Of a DNA stretch of 64,000 nucleotides, positions 18,030 through 28,284 are shown piece after piece (position 1 is the stretch's first letter; every line of letters starts with the position of its first letter). Location of the stretch: positions 1 to 64,000 of the forward strand of contig NZ_BMIN01000012.1 of assembly GCF_014642405.1 (NCBI RefSeq), given 5' to 3'. A program made the position numbers and the translations under genes. The DNA comes from Pontibacillus salipaludis (GTDB lineage: Bacteria; Bacillota; Bacilli; Bacillales; BH030062). Under the pieces are notes generated by a model. It was not told where the DNA came from and did no database searches. It saw nothing but the letters and a program-made list of their open reading frames with translations.

Positions 18030-18066
18030 AAAAGCGTTGAATTGTAAACCAATTCAACGCTTTTTT
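18030..18066 (+). terminator. Terminator of yisL
   Basis: A 15-bp stem (AAAAGCGTTGAATTG with CAATTCAACGCTTTT) and TAAAC loop, followed by a T-run. Confidence 0.9.
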
Positions 18067-18093
18067 GTATGGATTGCAGTAAGTTTTGTGGAG

Positions 18094-18617
18094 AGGCTCA
18101 AGTTTGGGAGGTATTGGCTCAAGTTCGGGAAAAGCGGCTCAAGTGGAGAAAGTAAGTCACTAGGAAGAGGCGGTTTTCGTCTGATATTCGGGGAAGCGAC
18201 TCAAGTCCGGCAAAAGTGGCTCAAGATCGAGTAAAGCGGCTCAAGTTCGAGTAAAGCGACTCAAGTTTCGGAAAAAGTGACTTAAGTGTTCAAAATACCG
18301 GCTCGAGTAGGAAGTGAAACGGCTCAAGATTGATGAAAGTAGCTCAAGTCTGGTGGTAGCTGGCTCAAGTTCAGCGGAAAGCGGCTCAAGTGGAGAAAGT
18401 AAGTCACTAGGAAGAGGCGGTTTTCGGCTGATATTCGGGGAAGCGACTCAAGTCCGGCAAAAGCGGCTCAAGTTCGAGTAAAGCGACTCAAGTTTCGGAA
18501 AAAGTGACTCAAGTGTTCAAAATACCGGCTCGAGTAGGAAGTGAAACAGCTCAAGTCTGGTGGCGGCTGGCTCAAGTCCGGCGAAAGCGGCTCAAGTTCG
18601 AGTGAAGCAACTCAGGT
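18094..18617. repeat. Phased 20-21-bp repeat array 1 (CTCAAG core)
   Basis: About 22 imperfect units with the consensus GCGGCTCAAGTTCGnGnAAA. The core TCAAG starts at 18201, 18221, 18241, 18261, 18282, 18303, 18324, 18344, 18364 and 18385, a constant step of 20 or 21 bp. A larger block has been duplicated: 18134 onward recurs from 18381, and the second copy lacks exactly one 20-bp unit. The mixed period shifts the reading frame, so this is not coding. From 18618 to 18774 I see only the asnO ribosome site. Confidence 0.85.
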
Positions 18618-18774
18618 TCAGAATCCATACTCAATCCAGGGAGCCCTAGATTCATCCGATAGCGGAGAGGGTTGTTTATGTGCGCTCTCTAAATCACATC
18701 TTTTTCATCTGGGCATATGTTAGGGAAGGAAGACAATTGAATCGCAAGCTCTAGCATAGAAAGGATGAGTGTAG

Positions 18775-20622
18775 ATGTGTGGCATTAGTGGATGGGTTGA
18801 TTATAAAAAGGATCTGACGCAGCACGAACGCACCGTTGAAAAAATGGCGAAAACACTTCACTACCGCGGTCCTGATGAATCCAATGCCTGGATTAAGCCT
18901 CACGTTGCATTTGGTCATCAGCGCTTAATCGTAGTGGATCCTGAGGGTGGCAGACAGCCGATGACCTTTCAGAATGGTTCTCATGCGTATACCATTTGTT
19001 ACAACGGAGAGTTATACAATACAGAAGATATCAGGAAAGAGCTGGCCAGTCTCGGGTGGAGCTTTCAGTCTCATTCTGATACAGAAGTTTTACTTAAGAG
19101 CTATATGCAGTGGAAAGAAGCGTGTGTGGATCGGTTAAATGGGATTTTTGCTTTTGGAATCTGGGATGGCGAAAGAGAAGCGCTCTTTATCGCTCGTGAC
19201 CGTTTAGGAGTGAAGCCGTTCTTCTACACGGAGAACGCAGGGGGACTCGTGTTTGCTTCAGAGCTAAAAGCACTTCTTGCTCATCCGGATATTGCCCCTG
19301 TTCTTGATGAGGAAGGGCTGAGTGAAATTTTGGCGCTCGGGCCATCTCGTACTCCGGGGCATGGTGTCTTTAAAGGTGTAAAAGAACTTCGGCCAGGGCA
19401 TGTAGGGGTCTATAGTCGTAATGGACTCAAGATCACCCGGTATTGGAACGTAGAGAGTCATGAACATACGGATTCAGTAGAGAAAACGGCCGCAACGATT
19501 CGTGAATTGTTTGAAGATGCTGTAACCCGTCAGCTCGTGTCTGACGTGCCAGTCGGAACGTTTTTATCAGGCGGAGTGGATTCAAGTGCGATTACAGCCA
19601 TTGCCGCGAACCATATGAAAGCAGCTGGAAAAGATCCACTTCAAACCTTCTCGATTGATTTTGACGGCAATCAGAAGTATTTCAAAGCAAATACGTTCCA
19701 ACCCAATAGCGACGGGGATTTTATTCAATTGATGTCAGACACGTTCGGCACGAAGCATTCATCTTCTGTCATGAATAACGATGTGTTGGCGGGGCTTTTA
19801 AAAGAAGCCGTCAATATGCGTGATCTACCAGGTATGGCTGACGTGGATTCTTCGTTATTATGGTTTTGCCGTGAGATTAAAAAGGATGTAACCGTGGCGT
19901 TATCTGGAGAATGTGCGGATGAAATTTTCGGAGGATATCCGTGGTTTTATCGTCAGGAAGACTTGTCTCGAGAAGGGTTCCCTTGGATTCGCTCTTCTGG
20001 TGTCCGAAATGAACTTCTAACTGATGAGTGGAGCCAGAAGCTTGATTTGCATGGGTATATGATGGGGCGTTATCAGGATACGATCGCTGAGACGCCAACG
20101 TTTAGCGGTGACTCGAAAGAAGAAGCACAGCGACGCCAACTCTTTTATTTAAATCAGCTCTGGTTTATGACAACGCTATTAGATCGTAAGGATCGCATGA
20201 GTATGGGGGCAAGTCTTGAAGTTCGTGTTCCATTTAGTGATCATCGCTTGGTCGAGTACGTGTGGAACGTGCCGTGGGAAATGAAGCGATACGGGGACAG
20301 AGAGAAGGGAATCTTGCGGAAGGCCTTAGAAGGCTTATTGCCTAATGACGTCTTGTACCGGAAGAAGAGTCCATATCCGAAGACGCACAATCCTGTTTAC
20401 ACAAAAGCTGTAGTAAGCTGGCTCGGAGAAATACTCGATGATCCCAATGCACCGTTGTTTAACCTCTTTAAGAAAGAACGCATCCAACAACTTGTTGACA
20501 GTGAAGGGAAGGCAATCGATGCACCATGGTTTGGTCAACTCATGACAGGACCACAGCTCCTCGCTCACCTCGGCCAGATCAACCACTGGCTCAAAGCATA
20601 CAACGTAAAAATTGAAGTTTAA
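18775..20622 (+). CDS. asnO: Asparagine synthetase, glutamine-hydrolysing (AsnO type)
   Basis: A 615-residue class B asparagine synthetase that makes asparagine from aspartate, ATP and glutamine. The N-terminal Ntn-glutaminase domain starts MCGISG (Cys2 is the nucleophile after Met removal), with YRGPDE and YNGELYN. The synthetase domain has the PP-loop SGGVDSS at about residue 265 and SGECADEIFGGY. B. subtilis has three such enzymes; the yisL-asnO-yisQ neighbourhood identifies this one with AsnO, which is needed for sporulation there. The intervening yisP gene of B. subtilis is absent. Followed by a terminator at 20690. Confidence 0.93.
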   Translation: MCGISGWVDYKKDLTQHERTVEKMAKTLHYRGPDESNAWIKPHVAFGHQRLIVVDPEGGRQPMTFQNGSHAYTICYNGELYNTEDIRKELASLGWSFQSHSDTEVLLKSYMQWKEACVDRLNGIFAFGIWDGEREALFIARDRLGVKPFFYTENAGGLVFASELKALLAHPDIAPVLDEEGLSEILALGPSRTPGHGVFKGVKELRPGHVGVYSRNGLKITRYWNVESHEHTDSVEKTAATIRELFEDAVTRQLVSDVPVGTFLSGGVDSSAITAIAANHMKAAGKDPLQTFSIDFDGNQKYFKANTFQPNSDGDFIQLMSDTFGTKHSSSVMNNDVLAGLLKEAVNMRDLPGMADVDSSLLWFCREIKKDVTVALSGECADEIFGGYPWFYRQEDLSREGFPWIRSSGVRNELLTDEWSQKLDLHGYMMGRYQDTIAETPTFSGDSKEEAQRRQLFYLNQLWFMTTLLDRKDRMSMGASLEVRVPFSDHRLVEYVWNVPWEMKRYGDREKGILRKALEGLLPNDVLYRKKSPYPKTHNPVYTKAVVSWLGEILDDPNAPLFNLFKKERIQQLVDSEGKAIDAPWFGQLMTGPQLLAHLGQINHWLKAYNVKIEV

Positions 20623-20651
20623 ATGATACTTTAGTGCTGTAAAGAAGGTCA

Positions 20652-20669
20652 GGGTGCCAGACACCCTTT
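20652..20669. repeat. GGGTGCCAGACACCC palindrome
   Basis: A short palindromic motif after asnO. Variants of the same core, joined to TTTAGTGCTTTAG-like sequence, recur near 35693, 37378, 38783 and 47985. Confidence 0.6.
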
Positions 20670-20689
20670 GGTGCGGTAGAGCGTGAAAG

Positions 20690-20721
20690 AAGCTACTCCA
20701 AATAGTTGGAGTAGCTTTTTT
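20690..20721 (+). terminator. Terminator of asnO
   Basis: AAGCTACTCCA pairs with TGGAGTAGCTT around an AATAGT loop and is followed by a T-run. Confidence 0.88.
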
Positions 20722-20735
20722 GTATTTCTTATAGG

Positions 20736-21154
20736 CTTATGCCTGCCGGGCCTAGACGGGGCATTTCCGCTTTTGCTATCATCCAGCTGCAATGCCCCAG
20801 GCCCTCGGGACATAAGCGGTTGATCTGCATGAAGGAAGGGCACTTCATTCCGATCCTCCGCTTATGCCTGCCGGGCCTAAGCGGGGCATTTTCGCTTTTG
20901 CTATCATCCAGCTGCAATGCCCCAGGCCCTCGGGACATAAGCGGTTGATCTGCATGAAGGAAGGGCACTTCATTCCGATCCTCCGCTTATGCCTGCCGGG
21001 CCTATACGGGGCATTTCCGCTTTTGTTATCATCCAGCTGCAATGCCCCAGGCCCTCGGGACATAAGCGGTTGATCTGCATGAAGGAAGGGCACTTCATTC
21101 CGATCCCCCGCTTATGCCTGCCGGGCCTAAACGAGGCATTTCCGCTTTTGCTAT
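20736..21154. repeat. 125-bp tandem repeat with large hairpins (3.35 units)
   Basis: Units begin CTTATGCCTGCC at 20736, 20861, 20986 and 21111, exactly 125 bp apart, with only scattered point differences. Within a unit CCGCTTATG, GGGCCT and GGGGCATT pair in order with AATGCCCC, AGGCCC and CATAAGCGG, forming an arm of about 85 bases. The fourth unit breaks off after 44 bp and covers the stop codon of the MATE gene. Open frames in it shift from unit to unit (125 is not a multiple of three) and are not credible genes. Confidence 0.92.
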
Positions 21155-22488
21155 ACAAAAGCTTTTTGTCTCCATTTCTTCTTATACCAACGCCTTGTCA
21201 TGAGGAGGCCGCGGAGCCATTCGTCGGTTATGAATCCGATCCAAATTCCTGCGAGCCCCATGTTTAAGTACAAGCCGAAGAACCAGCCGAATGTTACGCT
21301 AATGCCCCACATGGATAGGATTCCGACGAATACAGGGAATTGTACATCGCCTGCTGCTCGTAGGGAGCTGATAACAGTGAGGTTAATGGCTCGTCCTGGT
21401 TCTAATAGAATCGTTAGCAATAATAGAAAGGTTCCTTGTTCAATAATAGAATCATTGGATGTAAAGATTCCAAGGAGGGGGTCACTAAAGAAATAGACAA
21501 TAACAGACATTCCAACAGAAATACCAATGGCTAGTTTAGCACTGCTGAAGCCTTGCTTATAAGCATCGTCCAACCTTTTGGCTCCGATGTAGTGACCAAT
21601 TAGAATTTGAGTGCCTTGCCCAATGGCAATGGCAGCGAGAAAAATAAACATCATAATATTCTGAGCATACACTTTCGTTGTAATCGCCGTTGTCCCCATC
21701 TGAGCAATAAAGTAGGTAATAGCTATTTGACTGGCATTGTAAGAAAGTTGTTCTCCTGCAGATGGGACACCGATGCGGAGAAGTCCCAGAACATGTTTTT
21801 TCTGATATCGGAAAAACGAAGTCATTGGGAGTTCACCGTTGCTTCGTTTAATAAGCAACCCTAATAAAACAAGAAAACCAATAAAGCGGCTAATCGCAGT
21901 CGAGTAGGCGACTCCTTCAACACCAAGGACCGGAAATCCAAGCGGACCGAAAATGACAAAATAGTTGCCGATTACGTTAATGATGTTCATTCCAATCGTG
22001 ACGTACATGGCGTCTTTGGTGAAACCATAGTTTCTAAGCACTGCTCCTGTTGTCATAATAAGCGCCTGTACAAAGATCAGCCCCCCAACAATGTTTAGAT
22101 AGAGATTAGCTTCATCCATGAGTTCAGGGGGAAGATCCATGAGGTTGAGGATCGGTTCAGAGAACATGTACAAGCTCACACTCAGAATTAAGGAGAACCA
22201 CAAGTTTAAACTTAAGGAACTGATTGCAATGGAGCCTGCTTCTTCTTCCTTATCGGCTCCTAAGTGCTGGGCAACTAAAATGCCGGCTCCTGTGGCCACA
22301 AAACCAAACATCACGACAACAACAGACAGAATCTGATTTGAGACTCCAACTGCAGCAACAGAGTGATCGGAATATTGACTGAGCATAAGCGTATCTGCAT
22401 TCCCCATTAACATGTGCAACATGATTTCAATGAAGATCGGCCACGTTAAGGAGAAAAGCGTCATTTTAGTTTTAGATTGTGCCTTCAT
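21151..22488 (-). CDS. yisQ: MATE family efflux transporter (YisQ)
   Basis: A 445-residue protein with twelve hydrophobic helices in two related halves, typical of MATE cation/drug antiporters driven by Na+ or H+. The first half has GNADTLMLSQYSD and AAVGVSNQI, and the second half has AIAIGQGTQILIGHYIGA, the paired MATE patterns. The B. subtilis homologue YisQ occupies the same place after asnO. Start ATG at 22488 with AAGGAG about eight bases upstream. The last codons run into the final, partial copy of the 125-bp repeat, so its extreme C-terminus may have been altered by the repeat. Confidence 0.9.
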   Translation of the reverse strand: MKAQSKTKMTLFSLTWPIFIEIMLHMLMGNADTLMLSQYSDHSVAAVGVSNQILSVVVVMFGFVATGAGILVAQHLGADKEEEAGSIAISSLSLNLWFSLILSVSLYMFSEPILNLMDLPPELMDEANLYLNIVGGLIFVQALIMTTGAVLRNYGFTKDAMYVTIGMNIINVIGNYFVIFGPLGFPVLGVEGVAYSTAISRFIGFLVLLGLLIKRSNGELPMTSFFRYQKKHVLGLLRIGVPSAGEQLSYNASQIAITYFIAQMGTTAITTKVYAQNIMMFIFLAAIAIGQGTQILIGHYIGAKRLDDAYKQGFSSAKLAIGISVGMSVIVYFFSDPLLGIFTSNDSIIEQGTFLLLLTILLEPGRAINLTVISSLRAAGDVQFPVFVGILSMWGISVTFGWFFGLYLNMGLAGIWIGFITDEWLRGLLMTRRWYKKKWRQKAFV

Positions 22489-22513
22489 GATAGGTGCTCC
22501 TTATAAGCAGAAG

Positions 22514-22543
22514 CAAAGAGGCACCCTTAGGGATACCTCTTTG
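22514..22543 (-). terminator. Probable terminator of mdxD
   Basis: CAAAGAGG pairs with CCTCTTTG, with an inner CCC/GGG, just past the mdxD stop. The T-tail on the minus strand is weak (CTTCTG), so confidence is moderate. Confidence 0.5.
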
Positions 22544-22549
22544 TCTAAC

Positions 22550-24373
<1,824 letters not shown>

Positions 24374-24472
24374 CTATTTTACTCGGATAAAGTTGTCAAT
24401 TAGAAAGTAAGGTGGGACCAGAATGTTTTATAAGAGTGTAAATATTGGGAAGGGCTGTAGTTCATAGGTTTG

Positions 24473-24511
24473 ACACAAAAATTATGAAAAAATTAAAAAA
24501 ATGTTTGTGTC
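24473..24511. promoter_or_regulatory. Inverted repeat around the mdxE -35 region
   Basis: GACACAAA (24473-24480) and TTTGTGTC (24504-24511) are perfect complements, and the second arm overlaps the -35 of the mdxE promoter. A second -35-like TTGACA begins at 24471. It could be an activator site or a bent promoter region. Confidence 0.4.
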
Positions 24512-24532
24512 TTTTAAAATTATATGTATAAT
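24505..24532 (+). promoter_or_regulatory. Sigma-A promoter of the mdx operon
   Basis: A perfect -10 TATAAT at 24527-24532 lies 16 bases after TTGTGT at 24505-24510. The expected start near 24539 lies just before the first operator. Confidence 0.7.
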
Positions 24533-24546
24533 AAAGGTAAGACAAG

Positions 24547-24560
24547 TGCAACCGCTTACA
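24547..24560. promoter_or_regulatory. LacI/cre-type operator 1 before mdxE
   Basis: TGCAACCGCTTACA matches TGnAAnCGnTTnCA at every defined position. It starts about eight bases after the predicted transcription start, a repression position. Confidence 0.75.
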
Positions 24561-24604
24561 TAAATAATCAATTAAACTTAGAATCTATATTTTTTTGAAA
24601 TTAA

Positions 24605-24618
24605 TGCAAACGGTTGCA
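24605..24618. promoter_or_regulatory. LacI/cre-type operator 2 before mdxE
   Basis: TGCAAACGGTTGCA matches the same consensus fully. Its centre is 58 bp from operator 1. CcpA and a maltose-type LacI regulator both bind this kind of site, so which one uses each copy is open. Confidence 0.75.
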
Positions 24619-24646
24619 ATTAGATCATAAGGGGAGGTCAATTGTT

Positions 24647-25939
24647 ATGAAAAAGTTTCTGATGCTTTTACTTACTATGATACTAGCCGTTGGAGTTCTT
24701 GCTGCATGTAGCGGTGACAACAGTTCTGAAAGCGGGGGTTCAACAGACGAAACAGCTGAGGGAGGATCCGGTGATGGCGAGGAGTCATCTGATGGAGAAT
24801 CTGGCAAGCCTGACACACTGACGCTTTGGGTTAATGATGATGACAAACAGGTTGAAGCTATTAAGACAATTACAGATAAATACACAGAAGAAACAGGTAT
24901 TAACATTGAAATGACTCGTATTAATATGACAGACCAAGTAGAGAAGCTGGATTTAGATGGTCCTACTGGTAACGGTCCGGATTTATTCTTCCAACCTCAT
25001 GACCGCTTAGGGAATCTAGTTGTACGTGGCCTTGCTGAGCCAGTTGATCTTGGCGATGCGAAAGACGGTTACACGGATACTGCAATTAGTGCTATGACAT
25101 ATGATGGCGACATTTGGGGTGCACCGGCCGTAATCGAAACATATGGTCTTTTCTACAATAAATCCCTAGTGGACAAAGCTCCTGAAACAATGGACGAGCT
25201 TATGGCTATTGCAAAAGAGCAAACTAGTGGTGGAAGTTATGGTTTCTTAGGTGAGTTAAACAACTTCTACTTTGCGTATCCATTCTTCGCAGGTCCTGGT
25301 GGATATGTGTTTGGTAAAGAAGATGGTACGTATGATACAAGTGATCTTGGTTTAGCAAATGAAGGTGCTGTTAAAGGCGCTGAAAACATTCAAACATTCT
25401 TCACAGAAGGTTATATTCCTAAAGAAGTTAGCCCTGATATCATGAACGGTTTGTTTAACGACGGGAAAGCAGCTGTTGTTATGACAGGTCCTTGGGCACG
25501 TCCTGGTTATGAAGAAGCTCTTGGCGATGACTTAGGCGCAGCTCCACTTCCAAAAGTTGATGGAGAGCACATGCAATCATTCGTAGGAGTTAAAGCGTGG
25601 ATGCTTTCTTCTTTCTCTGAAAACAAAGAGTGGGCAACAGACCTTATGACATTTATGACAAACGAAGAAAATGCAATGACTTACTATGAAATGGCAGGAG
25701 AAATTCCTCCACGTACAGCTTTACTTGAAGATTCTGCAATCGTAGAGGACCCAATCACAGCTGCATTCGCTGAGCAAACAAACTATGGTGAGCCAATGCC
25801 ATCTGTACCAGCTATGCAACAAGTTTGGGAGCCTGCAGGTAACGCTCTTCAATTCCTAGCACAAGGCGACAATCCTAAAGATGTTATGGAAGAAACAGTA
25901 CAAATTATTAAAGACCAGATCGCAGCGAGCGGTCAGTAA
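24647..25939 (+). CDS. mdxE: Maltodextrin-binding lipoprotein
   Basis: The solute-binding protein of a maltodextrin ABC importer, 430 residues. A lipoprotein signal peptide ends at LAAC (Cys21), followed by a Ser/Gly/Glu-rich acidic linker and then a family 1 binding fold (LTLWVNDDDKQVEAIKTI, GNGPDLFFQPHDRLGNLV, AAVVMTGPWARPGYEE). Start ATG 24647 has GGGGAGGT eight bases upstream. The open frame to 24614 starts inside operator 2 and is rejected. It is followed by a stable hairpin and then mdxF. An adjacent GH13, GH65 and LacI set defines the substrate class. Confidence 0.92.
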   Translation: MKKFLMLLLTMILAVGVLAACSGDNSSESGGSTDETAEGGSGDGEESSDGESGKPDTLTLWVNDDDKQVEAIKTITDKYTEETGINIEMTRINMTDQVEKLDLDGPTGNGPDLFFQPHDRLGNLVVRGLAEPVDLGDAKDGYTDTAISAMTYDGDIWGAPAVIETYGLFYNKSLVDKAPETMDELMAIAKEQTSGGSYGFLGELNNFYFAYPFFAGPGGYVFGKEDGTYDTSDLGLANEGAVKGAENIQTFFTEGYIPKEVSPDIMNGLFNDGKAAVVMTGPWARPGYEEALGDDLGAAPLPKVDGEHMQSFVGVKAWMLSSFSENKEWATDLMTFMTNEENAMTYYEMAGEIPPRTALLEDSAIVEDPITAAFAEQTNYGEPMPSVPAMQQVWEPAGNALQFLAQGDNPKDVMEETVQIIKDQIAASGQ

Positions 25940-25947
25940 TAGTATGG

Positions 25948-25973
25948 GTGGATAGGAGGGGGCTCCTATCCAC
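25948..25973 (+). terminator. Intercistronic hairpin after mdxE
   Basis: An 11-bp perfect stem (GTGGATAGGAG/CTCCTATCCAC) with a GGGG loop is followed by TTATTATT. Such hairpins after binding-protein genes attenuate read-through and protect the upstream mRNA, giving more binding protein than permease. Partial termination is inferred. Confidence 0.65.
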
Positions 25974-25990
25974 TTATTATTCAAAATTTG

Positions 25991-26004
25991 AGCAAACGCT
26001 TGCA
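25991..26004. promoter_or_regulatory. LacI/cre-type operator between mdxE and mdxF
   Basis: AGCAAACGCTTGCA matches TGnAAnCGnTTnCA at all but the first position. Inside the transcription unit it could act as a roadblock or control an internal promoter. Confidence 0.6.
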
Positions 26005-26067
26005 CAGCAATAAGCCATTTATCTCCAGTTATAAGGGGACCATGAAGCAATAAAGGGGGAAACGAGT

Positions 26068-27372
26068 ATGCCACAAACATCACCAGCTACTAAAGATGTG
26101 AAGCAAAAGTATCACAACGTCAAACTGGCTACAATCCTCTCACTTGTATTTGCGGGTTTAGGGCAAATCTATAATAAGAGACTACTAAAGGGAATCATCT
26201 TCCTTATTATTGAATCAGCTTTCCTGATCACAATGTTGAATTTTATTATTCACGGTGTTTGGGGGTTCATCACGCTAGGTGAGGTTAAAGGTGAAGACCA
26301 CTCTATTATCTTATTAATAGAAGGGCTCGTTAGTTTAATCGTAATTGCATTTGCGGCGACACTTTATGTGTACAACGTCATTGATGCAAAACGCGATGCA
26401 CGCCTGTTAGCTCAAGGAGAGTCAGTTCCATCTGTTCGTAAACAAGTTAAAGATGCCTATGATGCAGGTTTCCCATACATGATGGTTGGACCTGGTTTGG
26501 TTATGCTTGTATTTATTGTTGTTTTACCACTTGCTTTTATGATTTCATTAGCTTTTACCGACTACAATTTATACAATTCACCGCCAAGAAATTTACTTAG
26601 TTGGGTAGGATTCCAGAACTTCGTTGATCTCGTAACGCTCTCGATTTGGAAGAAATCCTTCTTAAACGTATTGAGCTGGACACTTGTATGGACAGTCGTT
26701 GCGACGACATTACAGATTGCACTTGGGCTATTCTTAGCACTTCTTGTAAACGATGAGCGAGTAAAGTTTAAGAGAACGATTCGTACGGTCCTAATCTTAC
26801 CTTGGGCAGTACCAGCATTCGTAACAATCTTAATCTTCTCTGCGATGTTTAACGATACGTTCGGTGCAATTAACAAAGACATCCTAAGTCAGTTCGGCAT
26901 GATGATTCCATGGTTAACAGATCCAACTTGGACGAAAGTTGCTCTTATTATGATTCAAACGTGGCTTGGATTCCCGTTTGTATTCGCCTTATTCACGGGG
27001 GTTCTGCAAAGTATTCCAAGAGATATGTACGAAGCGGCTGATGTTGATGGAGGAACGCGCTTACAGAAGTTCCGTTTCATCACATTCCCACACATTATGT
27101 TTGCGACCGCACCACTACTTATTATGCAATACGCGCAGAACTTTAATAACTTTAACATTATCTATCTATTTAACGAAGGCGGCCCAGCTGTTCGTGGTCA
27201 AAACGCAGGTGGTACCGACATTCTAATTTCATGGGTTTACAAATTAACGTTCGACACGAACAACTACAACATGGCAGCGGCCATTACAATTATTATGGGA
27301 CTTGTTGTTTCCATCTTTGCATTCTATCAGTTCAGAAAAACAGCAGCCTATAAAGAGGAAGGTGAGATGTAA
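26068..27372 (+). CDS. mdxF: Maltodextrin ABC permease MdxF
   Basis: A 434-residue inner-membrane permease of the MalF type. An N-terminal region with extra hydrophobic segments (LSLVFAGLGQIYNKRLLKG) precedes the transport core. The EAA loop (EAADVDGGTRLQKFRFITFP) near residue 330 contacts the ATPase. The family length in B. subtilis is the same. The start has AAAGGGGG upstream. The stop overlaps the mdxG start (TAATG). No ATPase gene is present in the window, as in B. subtilis, where MsmX serves this importer from elsewhere. Confidence 0.92.
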   Translation: MPQTSPATKDVKQKYHNVKLATILSLVFAGLGQIYNKRLLKGIIFLIIESAFLITMLNFIIHGVWGFITLGEVKGEDHSIILLIEGLVSLIVIAFAATLYVYNVIDAKRDARLLAQGESVPSVRKQVKDAYDAGFPYMMVGPGLVMLVFIVVLPLAFMISLAFTDYNLYNSPPRNLLSWVGFQNFVDLVTLSIWKKSFLNVLSWTLVWTVVATTLQIALGLFLALLVNDERVKFKRTIRTVLILPWAVPAFVTILIFSAMFNDTFGAINKDILSQFGMMIPWLTDPTWTKVALIMIQTWLGFPFVFALFTGVLQSIPRDMYEAADVDGGTRLQKFRFITFPHIMFATAPLLIMQYAQNFNNFNIIYLFNEGGPAVRGQNAGGTDILISWVYKLTFDTNNYNMAAAITIIMGLVVSIFAFYQFRKTAAYKEEGEM

Positions 27373-28214
27373 TGAATAAAAAGACAAAATCTCGCATTGA
27401 GATGGGATTCATATACGCATTTATTTTGTTCATGTTCATCATAATCGCCTATCCACTATTATGGACAATCGGAATTTCCCTAAATCCAGGTACAAACATG
27501 TTCTCATCCTCCATGATTCCTGAGAATATTACATTTGAACATTACAAATGGTTGTTCACCGATCCAAGCAGTGATTACTTGATTTGGTATAAAAATAGTG
27601 TGTTTGTAGCCGTAGTAAACTCTGTAGCATCGGTTATTATCACATCTTTTGTAGCGTATGCATTCTCTCGTTACAAGTTCGTTGGACGAAAAAATGGCTT
27701 ATACGCATTTCTGCTTCTTCAAATGTTCCCAGCATTAATGGGGATGGTTGCCCTTTACATTCTTTTAAACCTAATTGGCTTATTAGATAACCTATGGGGC
27801 TTAATCTTGATCTACGTAGGTGGACAAATTCCATTTAACGCATGGCTAGTTAAAGGCTACTTTGACACGATTCCTCGTGAATTAGATGAAGCAGCACGCA
27901 TGGATGGCGCTGGCCACTTCCAAGTGTTCTTTAAAATCATGCTTCCACTTGCGAAGCCGATTTTAGCAGTGGTTGCCTTGTTTAACTTCATGGCACCATT
28001 TACAGACTTCCTCTTACCACGTATCGTTCTTTCAAGTCCTGAGAACTTTACGCTAGCTCTTGGATTATTTAACTTTATCAACAACCAGTTTGCCAATAAC
28101 TTTACTCGATTTGCGGCTGGTTCAATCTTAATTGCCATCCCAATTGCGCTTGTATTCTTATTCTTACAGCGTTACCTCATCTCCGGATTAACATCTGGAG
28201 CAACAAAAGGGTAA
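27372..28214 (+). CDS. mdxG: Maltodextrin ABC permease MdxG
   Basis: A 280-residue MalG-type permease with six hydrophobic segments. The EAA loop ELDEAARMDGAGHFQVFFKI followed by MLPLAKPIL is complete. The C-terminal LISGLTSGATKG is typical of MalG proteins, whose tail reaches the ATPase. It overlaps mdxF by one base. In the 70-bp gap to the amylase gene there is a short inverted repeat (GTATTCT/AGAATAC, 28239-28261) but no promoter I can defend, so the amylase is probably cotranscribed. Confidence 0.92.
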   Translation: MNKKTKSRIEMGFIYAFILFMFIIIAYPLLWTIGISLNPGTNMFSSSMIPENITFEHYKWLFTDPSSDYLIWYKNSVFVAVVNSVASVIITSFVAYAFSRYKFVGRKNGLYAFLLLQMFPALMGMVALYILLNLIGLLDNLWGLILIYVGGQIPFNAWLVKGYFDTIPRELDEAARMDGAGHFQVFFKIMLPLAKPILAVVALFNFMAPFTDFLLPRIVLSSPENFTLALGLFNFINNQFANNFTRFAAGSILIAIPIALVFLFLQRYLISGLTSGATKG

Positions 28215-28284
28215 TGGCAGAAGGCTACTATTTCATGTATTCTAGAGTTTAGGAGAATACGATTATTTAAAGGAGGAGCGGAAA

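Noticed and set aside
18094-18617. CRISPR array
   Set aside because: Units of 20-21 bp have no constant repeat with unique spacers, and no cas genes occur in the window.
18037-18723. Open frames of 60-65 codons inside array 1
   Set aside because: Mixed 20/21-bp units break any consistent peptide repeat and no ribosome site precedes them.
20649-21267. Overlapping open frames repeating MPFLHADQPLMSRG or MPAGPxRGI
   Set aside because: They come from the 125-bp repeat, whose length shifts the frame each unit, and appear on both strands without ribosome sites.
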